Program-made: the position numbers and the translations under genes | Assembly: GCF_000260135.1 (NCBI RefSeq) | Contig: NZ_JH651384.1 | Location: 747,693-811,692, forward strand | From: Thiothrix nivea DSM 5205 | GTDB lineage: Bacteria; Pseudomonadota; Gammaproteobacteria; Thiotrichales; Thiotrichaceae | Reading direction: 5' to 3' | DNA length: 64,000 bases | Notes under the pieces: model-generated | Database searches by the model: none | Told to the model about the DNA's origin: nothing | Seen by the model: only the letters and a program-made list of their open reading frames with translations | Shown here: positions 18,895-26,316 of the stretch, in pieces | Layout of the letters: each line of letters starts with the position of its first letter | How positions within the stretch are numbered: position 1 is the first letter of the stretch

Positions 18895-19310
18895 AAAAGA
18901 GATTCAATAGCTTCGATATCTTTTTTATAAGTATAGCGAGGATATTCCTCACGTTTTTTATCCATGTTATCAATAAGATACCAGCTTGTAAACTTTCCAA
19001 TTGAAGCCGCATACACTTGAATTAAATCAGATTCAAATTTTATCCATGGCATATGTTGTCTTAGGCGGCGTTCAATTCCATGCAAAGTCATGCCTATATA
19101 GACTAACTGGTTTTTTCCGTATAAAGGATGCGTACTATAAATGGCATAAAGAACGTGATTTTCACAAGATTTACTAAGCTTAATATCCTCAGTTATGGAA
19201 AAAGGCCCCTCCCAAAATACATCAAACACCTGTTCTTCACGCACCATAGTAATTAACTCCACCTCGTTCCACAGCTCAAAAAAATTCCCAAAAGGCGATT
19301 TTATCGCCAA
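18813..19310 (-). CDS. GIY-YIG nuclease-like protein with IS-replaced C-terminus
   Basis: A 165-residue open frame in notably AT-rich DNA. The core resembles a GIY-YIG domain: VLYAIYS then NQLVYIGMT (about residues 52-74), followed by GIERRLRQHM, with the Arg expected of the fold. Further on KDIEAIESLL is the typical helix before the domain's final NYN-like segment. That segment is missing: beyond about residue 139 the codons belong to the IS1595 end (positions below 18895), adding an unrelated tail. Probably truncated and inactive, unless the tail is tolerated. Confidence 0.65.
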   Translation of the reverse strand: MAIKSPFGNFFELWNEVELITMVREEQVFDVFWEGPFSITEDIKLSKSCENHVLYAIYSTHPLYGKNQLVYIGMTLHGIERRLRQHMPWIKFESDLIQVYAASIGKFTSWYLIDNMDKKREEYPRYTYKKDIEAIESLLAQYAFQGLVFPGIANVMDSGKVSHFR

Positions 19311-19355
19311 TAGTTTATTAGAGACTACTCTTTCGCTTCAACAAATAATTTAATC

Positions 19356-19371
19356 TGTCGCTTTCCCTACA
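19356..19371 (+). promoter_or_regulatory. NifA-type upstream activator site 1
   Basis: TGT-N10-ACA (TGTCGCTTTCCCTACA), the consensus NifA binding pattern, lies about 100 bp upstream of the sigma-54 promoter of nifB. Confidence 0.6.
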
Positions 19372-19403
19372 TCACATTCCCGACATTCCCCCTCAAAACC
19401 TCT

Positions 19404-19419
19404 TGTAGCACAACCAACA
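19404..19419 (+). promoter_or_regulatory. NifA-type upstream activator site 2
   Basis: A second exact TGT-N10-ACA (TGTAGCACAACCAACA) begins 48 bp after the first and ends 52 bp before the -24 element. Two exact matches in a 150-bp leader support NifA control. Confidence 0.65.
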
Positions 19420-19471
19420 CAACCACCCCATCCCATTGAAAAACAAACAATAAACCCAAAACCCACCCACT

Positions 19472-19486
19472 TGGCACGCAACTTGA
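19472..19486 (+). promoter_or_regulatory. Sigma-54 (-24/-12) promoter of nifB
   Basis: TGGCACG-CAAC-TTGA matches the RpoN consensus TGGCACG-N4-TTGC with correct spacing; only the last base of the -12 element differs. Transcription should start near 19497, about 43 bp before the nifB ATG. Confidence 0.8.
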
Positions 19487-19539
19487 AACAGTCCCCCCAA
19501 CACCCACACGAAACCCTTTTCGTTACGGAGAACACGCGC

Positions 19540-21054
19540 ATGGAACTGACTGTTTTAGGGCAAAGCCAAACCGACACCGCTCCCGCCGCCGGGGGGTGTT
19601 CCTCCAGCGGTTGCGGAGGCAGCGACGATCAACTGAGCCACCTGCCGGAACACATCCGCGCCAAGGTGCATAACCACCCGTGCTACTCCGAAGAGGCGCA
19701 CCACCATTACGCGCGGATGCACGTCGCGGTCGCCCCGGCCTGTAACATCCAGTGCCATTACTGCAACCGCAAGTATGACTGCGCCAACGAATCCCGCCCT
19801 GGCGTGGTTTCCGAGCTGCTCACCCCCGATCAGGCGGTGAAAAAGGTCATGACCGTGGCCGCCAACATTCCGCAGATGACCGTGCTGGGCATCGCCGGCC
19901 CCGGCGACCCGCTCGCCAACCCGGAACGCACCTTCGACACCTTCCGCCAACTGACCGAGAAAGCGCCCGACATCAAGCTGTGCGTCTCCACCAACGGTCT
20001 GGCCCTGCCCGAACAGGTCGAGGAACTGTGCAAGCACAACATCGACCACGTGACCATCACCATCAACTGCGTCGACCCCGACGTCGGCGCACAGATTTAC
20101 CCCTGGATATTCTGGAACAACCGCCGCATCCACGGGCGCAAGGGTGCTGAAATCCTCATCAAGCAGCAGCAGAAAGGTCTGCAAATGCTCACCGAACGCG
20201 GCATCCTGGTGAAGGTCAACTCGGTGATGATTCCCGGCGTCAACGACAAGCACCTGGAAGAAGTCAGCAAGGTGGTCAAGGAAAAAGGCGCGTTCCTGCA
20301 CAACGTCATGCCGCTGATCGCCGAAGCCGAACACGGCACCTTCTACGGCGTCATGGGCCAGCGCGGCCCCACCCACGACGAACTGCAAACCCTGCAAGAC
20401 GCCTGCGCAGGCGACATGAACATGATGCGTCACTGCCGCCAATGCCGCGCCGATGCGGTAGGCATGTTGGGTGAAGACCGTGGCGATGAATTCACCATGG
20501 ACAAGATCGAAGCGACGGAAGTCGACTACGCCGCCGCCATGGTCAAACGCGCCGAAGTCCATGCCGCCATCGAAGCCACCCTCGCCGCCAAACAGCAGAA
20601 GAAAAACGAAACCTTCATCTCGCTGGCATCCCTCGGCGTCAAACCGAAACAGGAAACCCGCCCGGTACTGATGGCGGTCGCCACCGCCGGTCAGGGCGTG
20701 ATCAACCAGCACTTCGGCCACGCGCGCGAATTCCTCATCTACGAAGCCAACGCCCACGACGTGCGTTTCATCAGCCACCGCAAAACCGACCTGTATTGCA
20801 GCGGCGATGACACCTGCGGCGACGGCGAAAGCGTCCTGCAAAAAACCATCAACGCGCTCAAGGGCTGCGAGGTGGTGCTGTGTTCCAAGATCGGCTACGA
20901 GCCATGGGGAATGCTGGAAGAAGCCGGAATCATGCCCAACGGCGAACACGCGATGGAAGCCATCGAAGACGCGGTAGCTGCCGTCTATAAGGAGATGGCC
21001 GACAAGGGCTTGCTCGACAAAAAACCTGAAACCCAACAGCGCGCTACGGCGTAA
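19540..21054 (+). CDS. nifB: Nitrogenase cofactor biosynthesis protein NifB
   Basis: A 504-residue radical SAM enzyme that fuses two Fe-S clusters and inserts carbide to make NifB-co, the precursor of FeMo-co. The N-terminus carries the SAM cluster motif C68-x3-C72-x2-C75 (CNIQCHYC), with GPGDPLANPE and NTEV-type positions downstream and C-x2-C (CRQCRADAVG) toward the end of the domain. Residues about 375-490 form the NifX-like carrier domain (INQHFGHAREFLIYE). ATG 19540 is chosen over upstream codons because TACGGAG sits at the right distance and the family starts near here. It heads a sigma-54 transcription unit. Confidence 0.98.
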   Translation: MELTVLGQSQTDTAPAAGGCSSSGCGGSDDQLSHLPEHIRAKVHNHPCYSEEAHHHYARMHVAVAPACNIQCHYCNRKYDCANESRPGVVSELLTPDQAVKKVMTVAANIPQMTVLGIAGPGDPLANPERTFDTFRQLTEKAPDIKLCVSTNGLALPEQVEELCKHNIDHVTITINCVDPDVGAQIYPWIFWNNRRIHGRKGAEILIKQQQKGLQMLTERGILVKVNSVMIPGVNDKHLEEVSKVVKEKGAFLHNVMPLIAEAEHGTFYGVMGQRGPTHDELQTLQDACAGDMNMMRHCRQCRADAVGMLGEDRGDEFTMDKIEATEVDYAAAMVKRAEVHAAIEATLAAKQQKKNETFISLASLGVKPKQETRPVLMAVATAGQGVINQHFGHAREFLIYEANAHDVRFISHRKTDLYCSGDDTCGDGESVLQKTINALKGCEVVLCSKIGYEPWGMLEEAGIMPNGEHAMEAIEDAVAAVYKEMADKGLLDKKPETQQRATA

Positions 21055-21065
21055 GGAGATCAGTC

Positions 21066-21344
21066 ATGGCATTACAAATTGTTGATGGATGCGTGAACTG
21101 CTGGGCATGTGAGCCACTCTGCCCCAGCCAGGCCATTTACGCCGCGCTGCCCCACTTCCTGATCGACGCGAAGAAATGCACTGAATGCGACGGCGACCAC
21201 GCCGACCCGCAATGCGCCAGCATCTGCCCGATCGAGGAAGTGATTGTGGATAGCGCGGGCGCGGCGCTGAACCCGCCGGGTTCGCTGACCGGCATTCCGC
21301 CGGAGCGGTGGGAACAGGTGCGGGCGGAGATACAGGCGAGGTAG
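21066..21344 (+). CDS. Nif-associated 2[4Fe-4S] ferredoxin
   Basis: A 92-residue ferredoxin with two cluster motifs: C-x2-C-x2-C-x3-CP (CVNCWACEPLCP, about residues 9-20) and the extended C-x2-C-x8-C-x3-CP (CTECDGDHADPQCASICP, about 38-55). The longer loop in the second motif and the C-terminal helix (PPERWEQVRAEIQ) are typical of Alvin/FdxN-type ferredoxins found beside nifB. It likely supplies low-potential electrons to NifB or nitrogenase. It starts 11 bp after nifB with AAGGAG upstream. Confidence 0.93.
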   Translation: MALQIVDGCVNCWACEPLCPSQAIYAALPHFLIDAKKCTECDGDHADPQCASICPIEEVIVDSAGAALNPPGSLTGIPPERWEQVRAEIQAR

Positions 21345-21350
21345 GAGGTA

Positions 21351-21417
21351 AAGAGGGCGTATGCAATACGCCCCTACGAAGACCTGCCCTGTAGGGGCGT
21401 ATTGCATACGCCCTCTT
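21351..21417. repeat. Perfect 27-bp inverted repeat in the nif operon
   Basis: Arms 21351-21377 and 21391-21417 are exact reverse complements (core GTAGGGGCGTATTGCATACG) around a 13-base loop. It starts 7 bp after the ferredoxin stop and ends 27 bp before the next start. There is no T-run, so it is not a classic terminator; it may be a dispersed palindromic element, an mRNA-stabilising hairpin, or a partial terminator that lowers expression of the downstream genes. Confidence 0.85.
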
Positions 21418-21443
21418 CAGGCGCACAACACGAGGACAACACC

Positions 21444-21599
21444 ATGCAATCACGTTTCCAAAAACTCCTGCAAAAACTCAGCCATCGCACGACGATCGAC
21501 CCGGCGCTGAAACGCGCCTACCCCGGCCTGCCCGCCTACCTGCTCAAGCGCCATTCCGCCCTGCTGGCCCTGACACTGGAAGGCCACGGCCATGGCTGA
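21444..21599 (+). CDS. Small basic protein between ferredoxin and flavodiiron genes
   Basis: A 51-residue protein (starts MQSRFQKLLQKLSHRTT, ends GHGHG) with CGAGGAC upstream. It is basic and helical, with TYP-like 'ALKRAYPGLPAYLLKRHSALLAL' content but no cysteine cluster; I do not recognise a family. Its stop overlaps the flavodiiron start by 8 bp, so the two are translationally coupled. The position in a NifA-driven operon suggests a role in nitrogen fixation or in the flavodiiron system. Confidence 0.6.
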   Translation: MQSRFQKLLQKLSHRTTIDPALKRAYPGLPAYLLKRHSALLALTLEGHGHG

Positions 21600-22881
21600 C
21601 AAAGCCCCGTTGGATGTGTCGAAATGGAAAGAGGCAGTTGAATTCGCTCCCGGCGTCTACTGGATAGGTGCGCTCGACCCTACCCTGCGTACTTTCGACA
21701 TCATCCTCAGGACTGCCAACGGCACTACCTATAACTCCTACCTGGTGCGTGGCAGCGAAGGCGTGGCAATTATTGATACCGTCAAGGAAGAGTTTTCCGA
21801 CGAATTTTTCCGGCGACTGGAATCGGTCGCCAGTTACGACGAAATTAAAGTGATCGTGCTCAACCATCTGGAGCCGGATCATAGCGGCGCGTTGCCGGAA
21901 CTGATGCGGCGTGCCCCGCAAGCGCGGCTGTACATTTCGCAGCGTGCGACCTCTATGCTCAAGGCGTTGTTGCGACCCAATCGGGAAGAGCCGTTTGAAT
22001 ACACCACCGTCAACACCGACGACCGCGTAAGTCTGGGTGACCGCCATCTGCGCTTCCTGCACACACCGTTCCTGCATTGGCCGGATACGCAATGCACCTA
22101 TCTGGAAGAGCAGCAGATACTCTTTTCCGGCGATGTATTCGGTTGCCATTATTGCGACCCACGCCTGTTCAACGACCGAGTGGGGGATTTCCATTTTTCA
22201 TTCGATTATTACTACGCGCACATCATGCGCCCCTTCAAAGAGTGGGTGCTGAACGCGCTCAAGCTGATCGAGCCGTTGCGGATGCAGATCATCGCGCCGA
22301 CCCACGGGCCGATTTTGCGTGACCGCCCGCGCCGCTATGTGGCGCATTACCGCGAGCTTTCCACCTCCAGCCTCAGCCGCGAGTATGAGAAAACCGACAA
22401 GTCGCTGATCATTTTTTACATGAGTTCTTACGGTAATACCGCACGCATGGCCGAGGCCATTTACAACGGCGCGGATGAAATCGAGGGTGTGCGCGTGTCG
22501 CTGTATGACCTGGAAGGCGGCGAGGTTGACCCGTTCGTGGATTTGATCGAGGAAGCCGACGCGCTGCTGTTCGGTTCCCCCACCATCAACGGCGATGCGG
22601 TCAAACCGGTGTGGGATCTGCTGTCCTCGCTGGCGGTGGTCAACCTCAAGGGCAAGCTGGGTGCTGCGTTCGGTTCCTACGGCTGGAGCGGCGAAGCAGT
22701 GCGCATGATCGAAGACCGGATGCGCGGCCTGAAAATGCGGGTTCCACGCGAAGGTCTGCGCGTCAAACTGATTCCGACGCAAGAAGAACTGGATGAGTGC
22801 TTAGGGTTTGGTAGAGAAATAGCCAATATTCTGACCGGCAAAGAACAAAAGCCCGAAGTCATCGACTTCGCCAGTCTTTGA
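21592..22881 (+). CDS. Flavodiiron protein (FprA family A-type flavoprotein)
   Basis: A 429-residue two-domain enzyme. The N-terminal metallo-beta-lactamase-like domain holds the diiron ligands H92-x-E94-x-D96-H97 (HLEPDH) and further His/Asp in FLHWPD, FSGDVFGCH and APTHGPI. The C-terminal flavodoxin domain begins near residue 272 with IIFYMSSYGNTARMAEAI. Flavodiiron proteins reduce O2 to water or NO to N2O in the cytosol. Inside a nif operon it most plausibly scavenges O2 near nitrogenase; the electron donor may be one of the ferredoxins encoded alongside. Confidence 0.95.
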   Translation: MADKAPLDVSKWKEAVEFAPGVYWIGALDPTLRTFDIILRTANGTTYNSYLVRGSEGVAIIDTVKEEFSDEFFRRLESVASYDEIKVIVLNHLEPDHSGALPELMRRAPQARLYISQRATSMLKALLRPNREEPFEYTTVNTDDRVSLGDRHLRFLHTPFLHWPDTQCTYLEEQQILFSGDVFGCHYCDPRLFNDRVGDFHFSFDYYYAHIMRPFKEWVLNALKLIEPLRMQIIAPTHGPILRDRPRRYVAHYRELSTSSLSREYEKTDKSLIIFYMSSYGNTARMAEAIYNGADEIEGVRVSLYDLEGGEVDPFVDLIEEADALLFGSPTINGDAVKPVWDLLSSLAVVNLKGKLGAAFGSYGWSGEAVRMIEDRMRGLKMRVPREGLRVKLIPTQEELDECLGFGREIANILTGKEQKPEVIDFASL

Positions 22882-22931
22882 TTTTCGCCGCCAGACACCA
22901 TTTTTAACTAGCAAGTAAAGGAAGATTCAAC

Positions 22932-23216
22932 ATGCCAAAAGCGAAAATTACTTTTGAGGACATCCACCAGACGGTCAATGTCCCTGCCGGAACCCGTGTG
23001 ATCGAAGTCTCGGAAAAGATCGGCGCGGGCGTGATCTACGGCTGCCGCGAAGGCGACTGTGGCACCTGCATGATGGAAGTCACCGAAGGCTGGAACAACC
23101 TGACCGAGCCTTCCGTGCTGGAAGAAAAAGTGCTGCGTGAAAATATGGCTGGCCGTCATTTCCGCCTCGCCTGCCAAGCACAAATCCTCGGTGACTGCAA
23201 AGTCAAACCGGCCTGA
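22932..23216 (+). CDS. [2Fe-2S] ferredoxin, nif-associated
   Basis: A 94-residue plant-type [2Fe-2S] ferredoxin. Cluster ligands are C38, C43, C46 (GCREGDCGTC) and C81 (RLACQ). The N-terminus (PKAKITFEDIHQTVNVPAGTR) and acidic surface fit a small soluble electron carrier. It follows the flavodiiron gene by 50 bp with AAAGGAAG upstream and is followed 17 bp later by a second, distinct [2Fe-2S] gene. It may donate electrons to the flavodiiron protein or to nitrogenase reductase. Confidence 0.92.
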   Translation: MPKAKITFEDIHQTVNVPAGTRVIEVSEKIGAGVIYGCREGDCGTCMMEVTEGWNNLTEPSVLEEKVLRENMAGRHFRLACQAQILGDCKVKPA

Positions 23217-23233
23217 TTTTAAGGAGAAAACCC

Positions 23234-23581
23234 ATGCCATTGATTACTTTTTCCAGTCCTGAATACAAGGACAAAACCGTTTATGCGGTCGCGGGCAGTT
23301 TCACCGAAACTGTCCTGAAAATCGCTAAAACCAACAAGATTCCGATCGACTTTTCCTGCGAAAACGGCGAGTGCGGCACTTGTGTTATCAAGGTAACGCA
23401 ACTCGGCGATAACGCCCCGATGGGTTATCACCTAGAAGAAAAGGAAAAGGCTATCCTGCTCGAACTTGGCAAAGTCAGCAAGGACGAACTGGAAGACATG
23501 ATCGTCAACGACCTGCCGAGCAAGTGGCGGTTGGCCTGCCAGTTTATTCCGCGCGATGAGGATATTCTGGTCGAGTATTGA
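23234..23581 (+). CDS. FeSII (Shethna protein II)-like [2Fe-2S] protein
   Basis: A 115-residue [2Fe-2S] protein with ligands C42, C47, C50 and C102. Beyond the cluster motif it matches features of Azotobacter FeSII: the start ITFSSPEYKDKTVYAVAG, a long insertion LEEKEKAILLELGKVSKDELED before the last cysteine, and the ending RLACQ-x4-DEDILVEY. FeSII forms a protective complex with the two nitrogenase components when O2 rises (conformational protection). The insertion before the last cysteine is what separates it from the preceding ferredoxin. AAGGAG precedes the start. Confidence 0.85.
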   Translation: MPLITFSSPEYKDKTVYAVAGSFTETVLKIAKTNKIPIDFSCENGECGTCVIKVTQLGDNAPMGYHLEEKEKAILLELGKVSKDELEDMIVNDLPSKWRLACQFIPRDEDILVEY

Positions 23582-23690
23582 GTTTGTCCTGTAGGGTGGG
23601 TGGAGCCGCAAGCGTTCCCCCACCGTCCCCACCTTAATTCCTAGCAGATAAATCCACTATTCCTGTGCCGAGAACTTCATGAAACGCTCA

Positions 23691-23719
23691 TGATTCAGTA
23701 TGCTGCGCCGCCATATAAT
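23691..23719 (+). promoter_or_regulatory. Possible sigma-70 promoter of the ParA-like gene
   Basis: TATAAT at 23714-23719 lies 17 bp after TGATTC (23691-23696), a weak -35. The start codon is 61 bp downstream. This would give the ATPase gene its own promoter apart from the nif operon. Confidence 0.4.
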
Positions 23720-23780
23720 CAGACCTTCCCTCTGAATATGATCAACAATGATTTTTGACCCCACCAATACGGAGAAAACT

Positions 23781-24572
23781 ATGGGCAGCATCCATTTCAT
23801 CGGCGGCGAAAAAGGCGGCGTCGGCAAATCCCTGACCACACGCTTGCTGGCACAATACTTCATTGATCGTGGCATTGTGTTTGCCGGTTTCGATTCCGAC
23901 CAGTCACACGGTACGTTTTCGCGCTTTTACGCCGAATTCACCGCACCGCTGGACGTAGAAAAATATGACAGCCTCGACGCCATCCTCGAAACAGCGGAAA
24001 CCTACCCGAACACTGAAATCCTGGTTGATCTTGCTGCCCAGACCGGTAAGCACCTGCACCAGTGGATTGAGGAAAGCGATGTATACGGTATTTTCGCCGA
24101 ACTGAACCGCCCTGCCTACCTGTGGCATATCATGGATGACGGCGCAGATTCCATGTTCCTGCTGGACAAATGGCTGGAAACACAGCCGCAGGGCGTGCAG
24201 ATCGTGGTCGTCATGAATGAAGGGCGCGGCGAAGATTTCAGCCTTTTCGAACAATCCGCCACTTACCGCAAAGCGCAGGAACAAGGCGCGCAGTTTGTCA
24301 CCCTGAAAAAGCTGCAACCTCACCTGATGCAGAAAGTGGATTTCAGCAACCTGAGCTTCTGGGCCGCCGCCAACAACCGCGATCTGATGAGCATTGCCGA
24401 ACGCAAGCGCGTCGCCGTCTGGCTGGAGAACAGTTATGCGCAGTTTGATACCCTGTTTCCAGCACAGGAAGAGCCTCAGCAGGAAGAGGCTGCAACAGCT
24501 GAAATCCCGTTTGAAACAGCACCTGTTGATGAGGCTATCCAGTTTATGGAAGCCAATCAAAATTACGCTTAA
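23781..24572 (+). CDS. MinD/ParA-like P-loop ATPase next to nif genes
   Basis: A 263-residue protein starting MGSIHFIGGEKGGVGKSLTT, with a deviant Walker A (GGEKGGVGKS, about residues 8-17), an acidic DSDQSHGTF segment (about 41-49) and ILVDLAAQTG (about 84-93). Residues 210-264 have a glutamate-rich, probably disordered tail. GGAG lies 7 bp before ATG 23781; an upstream ATG at 23748 lacks such a site. It resembles plasmid mobilisation/partition-type ATPases; no ParB-like partner is present. Its 200-bp separation from the nif genes leaves a functional link open. Confidence 0.8.
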   Translation: MGSIHFIGGEKGGVGKSLTTRLLAQYFIDRGIVFAGFDSDQSHGTFSRFYAEFTAPLDVEKYDSLDAILETAETYPNTEILVDLAAQTGKHLHQWIEESDVYGIFAELNRPAYLWHIMDDGADSMFLLDKWLETQPQGVQIVVVMNEGRGEDFSLFEQSATYRKAQEQGAQFVTLKKLQPHLMQKVDFSNLSFWAAANNRDLMSIAERKRVAVWLENSYAQFDTLFPAQEEPQQEEAATAEIPFETAPVDEAIQFMEANQNYA

Positions 24573-24626
24573 ACACCATTTTCCCGGTGGTACTTGAGCT
24601 TTTGGACGGGTTTACGGGCGGTTTTA

Positions 24627-25942
24627 GGTGATTTACCTCAAAGACATTACCCAAAAACAGGGCGAATCAGAATGTCCCATTTTGGTAAAGCAGCATTTCT
24701 TTCCAGCCTCGCCTCAACAGCCTCCATAGCTTTTTTGCTGAGGGTCACACCCTTCTCATAAACCTTGTGGCTGAATTCGACCATGGGGTTGATGCCTTTC
24801 CAGGTCATGGTTTTTGCCCATTCCAGCAGGGTTTCGGCATCCTTGAGCTGGGTGCCGTTCCAGTGTTGTTCCAGAATCCCCCAGCAGCGTTCAATCGGGT
24901 TGTACTTGCTGTGGTAAGGCGGGTAGTACAGCAGGTGGACTGTCTTACCGGTATGGTTGGCGAATTCCACCATGCGCTTGAGGAATTGCGTCCTGATCCC
25001 GCTGCTTTCCGGGCCATTGTCCGCTTTGATCTGGATGCACTGGCAGGCGTCCTTGTCAGCAGAAGGCATCTGTTCCCATACCCGGCACAGGGAATCCACG
25101 ATGAAGTCACTGGTTTTGCTGGAACTGCCGAAGGTCAGGTAAACCTGCCCACTGTCCTCATCCAGTACGCCAAAAGGGATGTATTTCTCTTTGCAGCCCA
25201 TCTCATGGTCAGCGGCTTTATTGTCACCCCGTGTTTTCCCGCCCCGTGAGTAGTCACCGATGTTGACGGTCGCCTTGCAGTCCATGCTCAGGCGTTTGAC
25301 CGCCCCATCGGCAAACTGCCCATCGTTGGCCTGGATATTGGCGAAGATGGCGTCGGTTTCTGGAATTTTTTTTGCGGCTTGGCTTTCTCCACCTTGCGCA
25401 GGCGGTAGCCATTCCGGTTGAGTATCCGCGCCATGGTGCTGGGGGCGGGCACTTGTCCACCGCTGAACCCCATGGCCTGTAACTGCCGGATGGCTTCCGC
25501 CGCCGTCAGGCGGGTGTAGGCGATGCTGCTGCGGAATGTCGGGTCTTGCTGGCTATGTGCTTCCGCCAGCGCCAGCAAGGCGGCTGCCGCTTCCGGCTGG
25601 GTTTCCTCCCAGCGCTTCTGGCCACAATACGCCGCCTGCGCACCCACGCAAACCATGCCGCTGCGCTGTTCCTCCAAACCCAACTGCACCCCCTCCCGAC
25701 CCCAGCCAAAACACCTTTCAGTCTGGCGGGCGTTGCCTGCACAATATTTCCGGCTCATGTCCGCCTGGAACGCACGGCGGGTGCTGCCAGACATTTTCGA
25801 GGCCGCCAGTTTCAGGTCGGCTATCTGGGATTCACTCAGGATCGGGTTAGCTGTTTGGGGTTCGGGGGGCATGGGGATAGGGACTCCGCTTGTCGATAAG
25901 ACAAGTGTAGCCATTGCGGGGGAATCTTTCAGGGAAATCCCC
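24627..25942 (-). mobile_element. ISAzo13-family insertion sequence, copy 2
   Basis: 1316 bp in reverse orientation, almost identical to 14473-15787. It is flanked by TTA at 24624-24626 and 25943-25945 (TAA in element orientation), as in copy 1. It keeps six G/C at 25864-25869 where copy 1 has five, so its transposase start is intact. Together the copies bracket the nif module in opposite orientation, so recombination between them would invert the 8.8-kb segment from 15.8 to 24.6 kb. Confidence 0.88.
24647..25914 (-). CDS. ISAzo13-family transposase, probably made by -1 frameshifting
   Basis: The first frame runs from ATG 25914 (MATLVLSTSGVP) to the stop at 25288; the second ends at 24647. 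They join by a -1 shift on the T8 tract (A8 in sense) at 25366-25373, where C-AAA-AAA-A is a slippery sequence. One backward base makes the whole span 423 codons, the normal ISAzo13 size. The junction reads KKIPETDAIFANIQ. The catalytic half contains GDYSRGGKTRGD, IKADNGPE and NPIERCWGILE. Both copies share the same break, which favours programmed frameshifting over decay. Confidence 0.8.
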
Positions 25943-26316
25943 TTAGCTCGTAAACCCTTAGCCCACTATAGACCGCACCAACACATTAGCGAAACACCAT
26001 CCGCACACTATGAATGGGCATGGCATAGACTTTGACTAACGATTGCGATATGTGTTCTGACCAAGCAAAATCGAATACCCACCTACTCGCCCGGTGTTTT
26101 GTCAGCAATCGTCGTATGCATTAGTAGACTCCTTATCCTATTTTTAAATCTAAATATTAATATGTTCTATTATTAACCGAATAGTGTGTTAATATTACTC
26201 AATACATGATCTTTATCATGCTTGGCAGGACATCAACAGGGGAAGAGGGCTTTATCATGGGGAGCAGCTGGCTTGCACCACTAGCGCACATCACAACATC
26301 ACGATCACAGGTAAAA
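25943..26316. other. Intergenic region before the metalloprotease gene
   Basis: About 370 bp with no credible coding frame. The part after 26100 is strongly AT-rich (ATTAATATG, GTTAATATT), consistent with a promoter region, and it contains the dyad at 26205-26220. Nothing else was recognised. Confidence 0.5.
26205..26220. promoter_or_regulatory. Palindrome resembling an FNR/Anr-family site
   Basis: CATGATCTTTATCATG is a perfect palindrome with 6-base arms and a 4-base centre. Its core TGAT-N4-ATCA is the FNR/Anr/CRP-like pattern and is shared with the site at 41734-41747. It covers the earliest possible ATG (26206), which argues for a later start of the metalloprotease. Confidence 0.45.

Noticed and set aside
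19555-21036. 493-codon open frame on the minus strand opposite nifB
   Set aside because: It is the complement of a GC-rich gene with strong motifs; its translation is low-complexity and has no recognisable domain.
26206-26316. Extended N-terminus for the metalloprotease from ATG 26206
   Set aside because: It would put a polar 37-residue stretch before the signal peptide and overlap a palindromic regulatory-type site.
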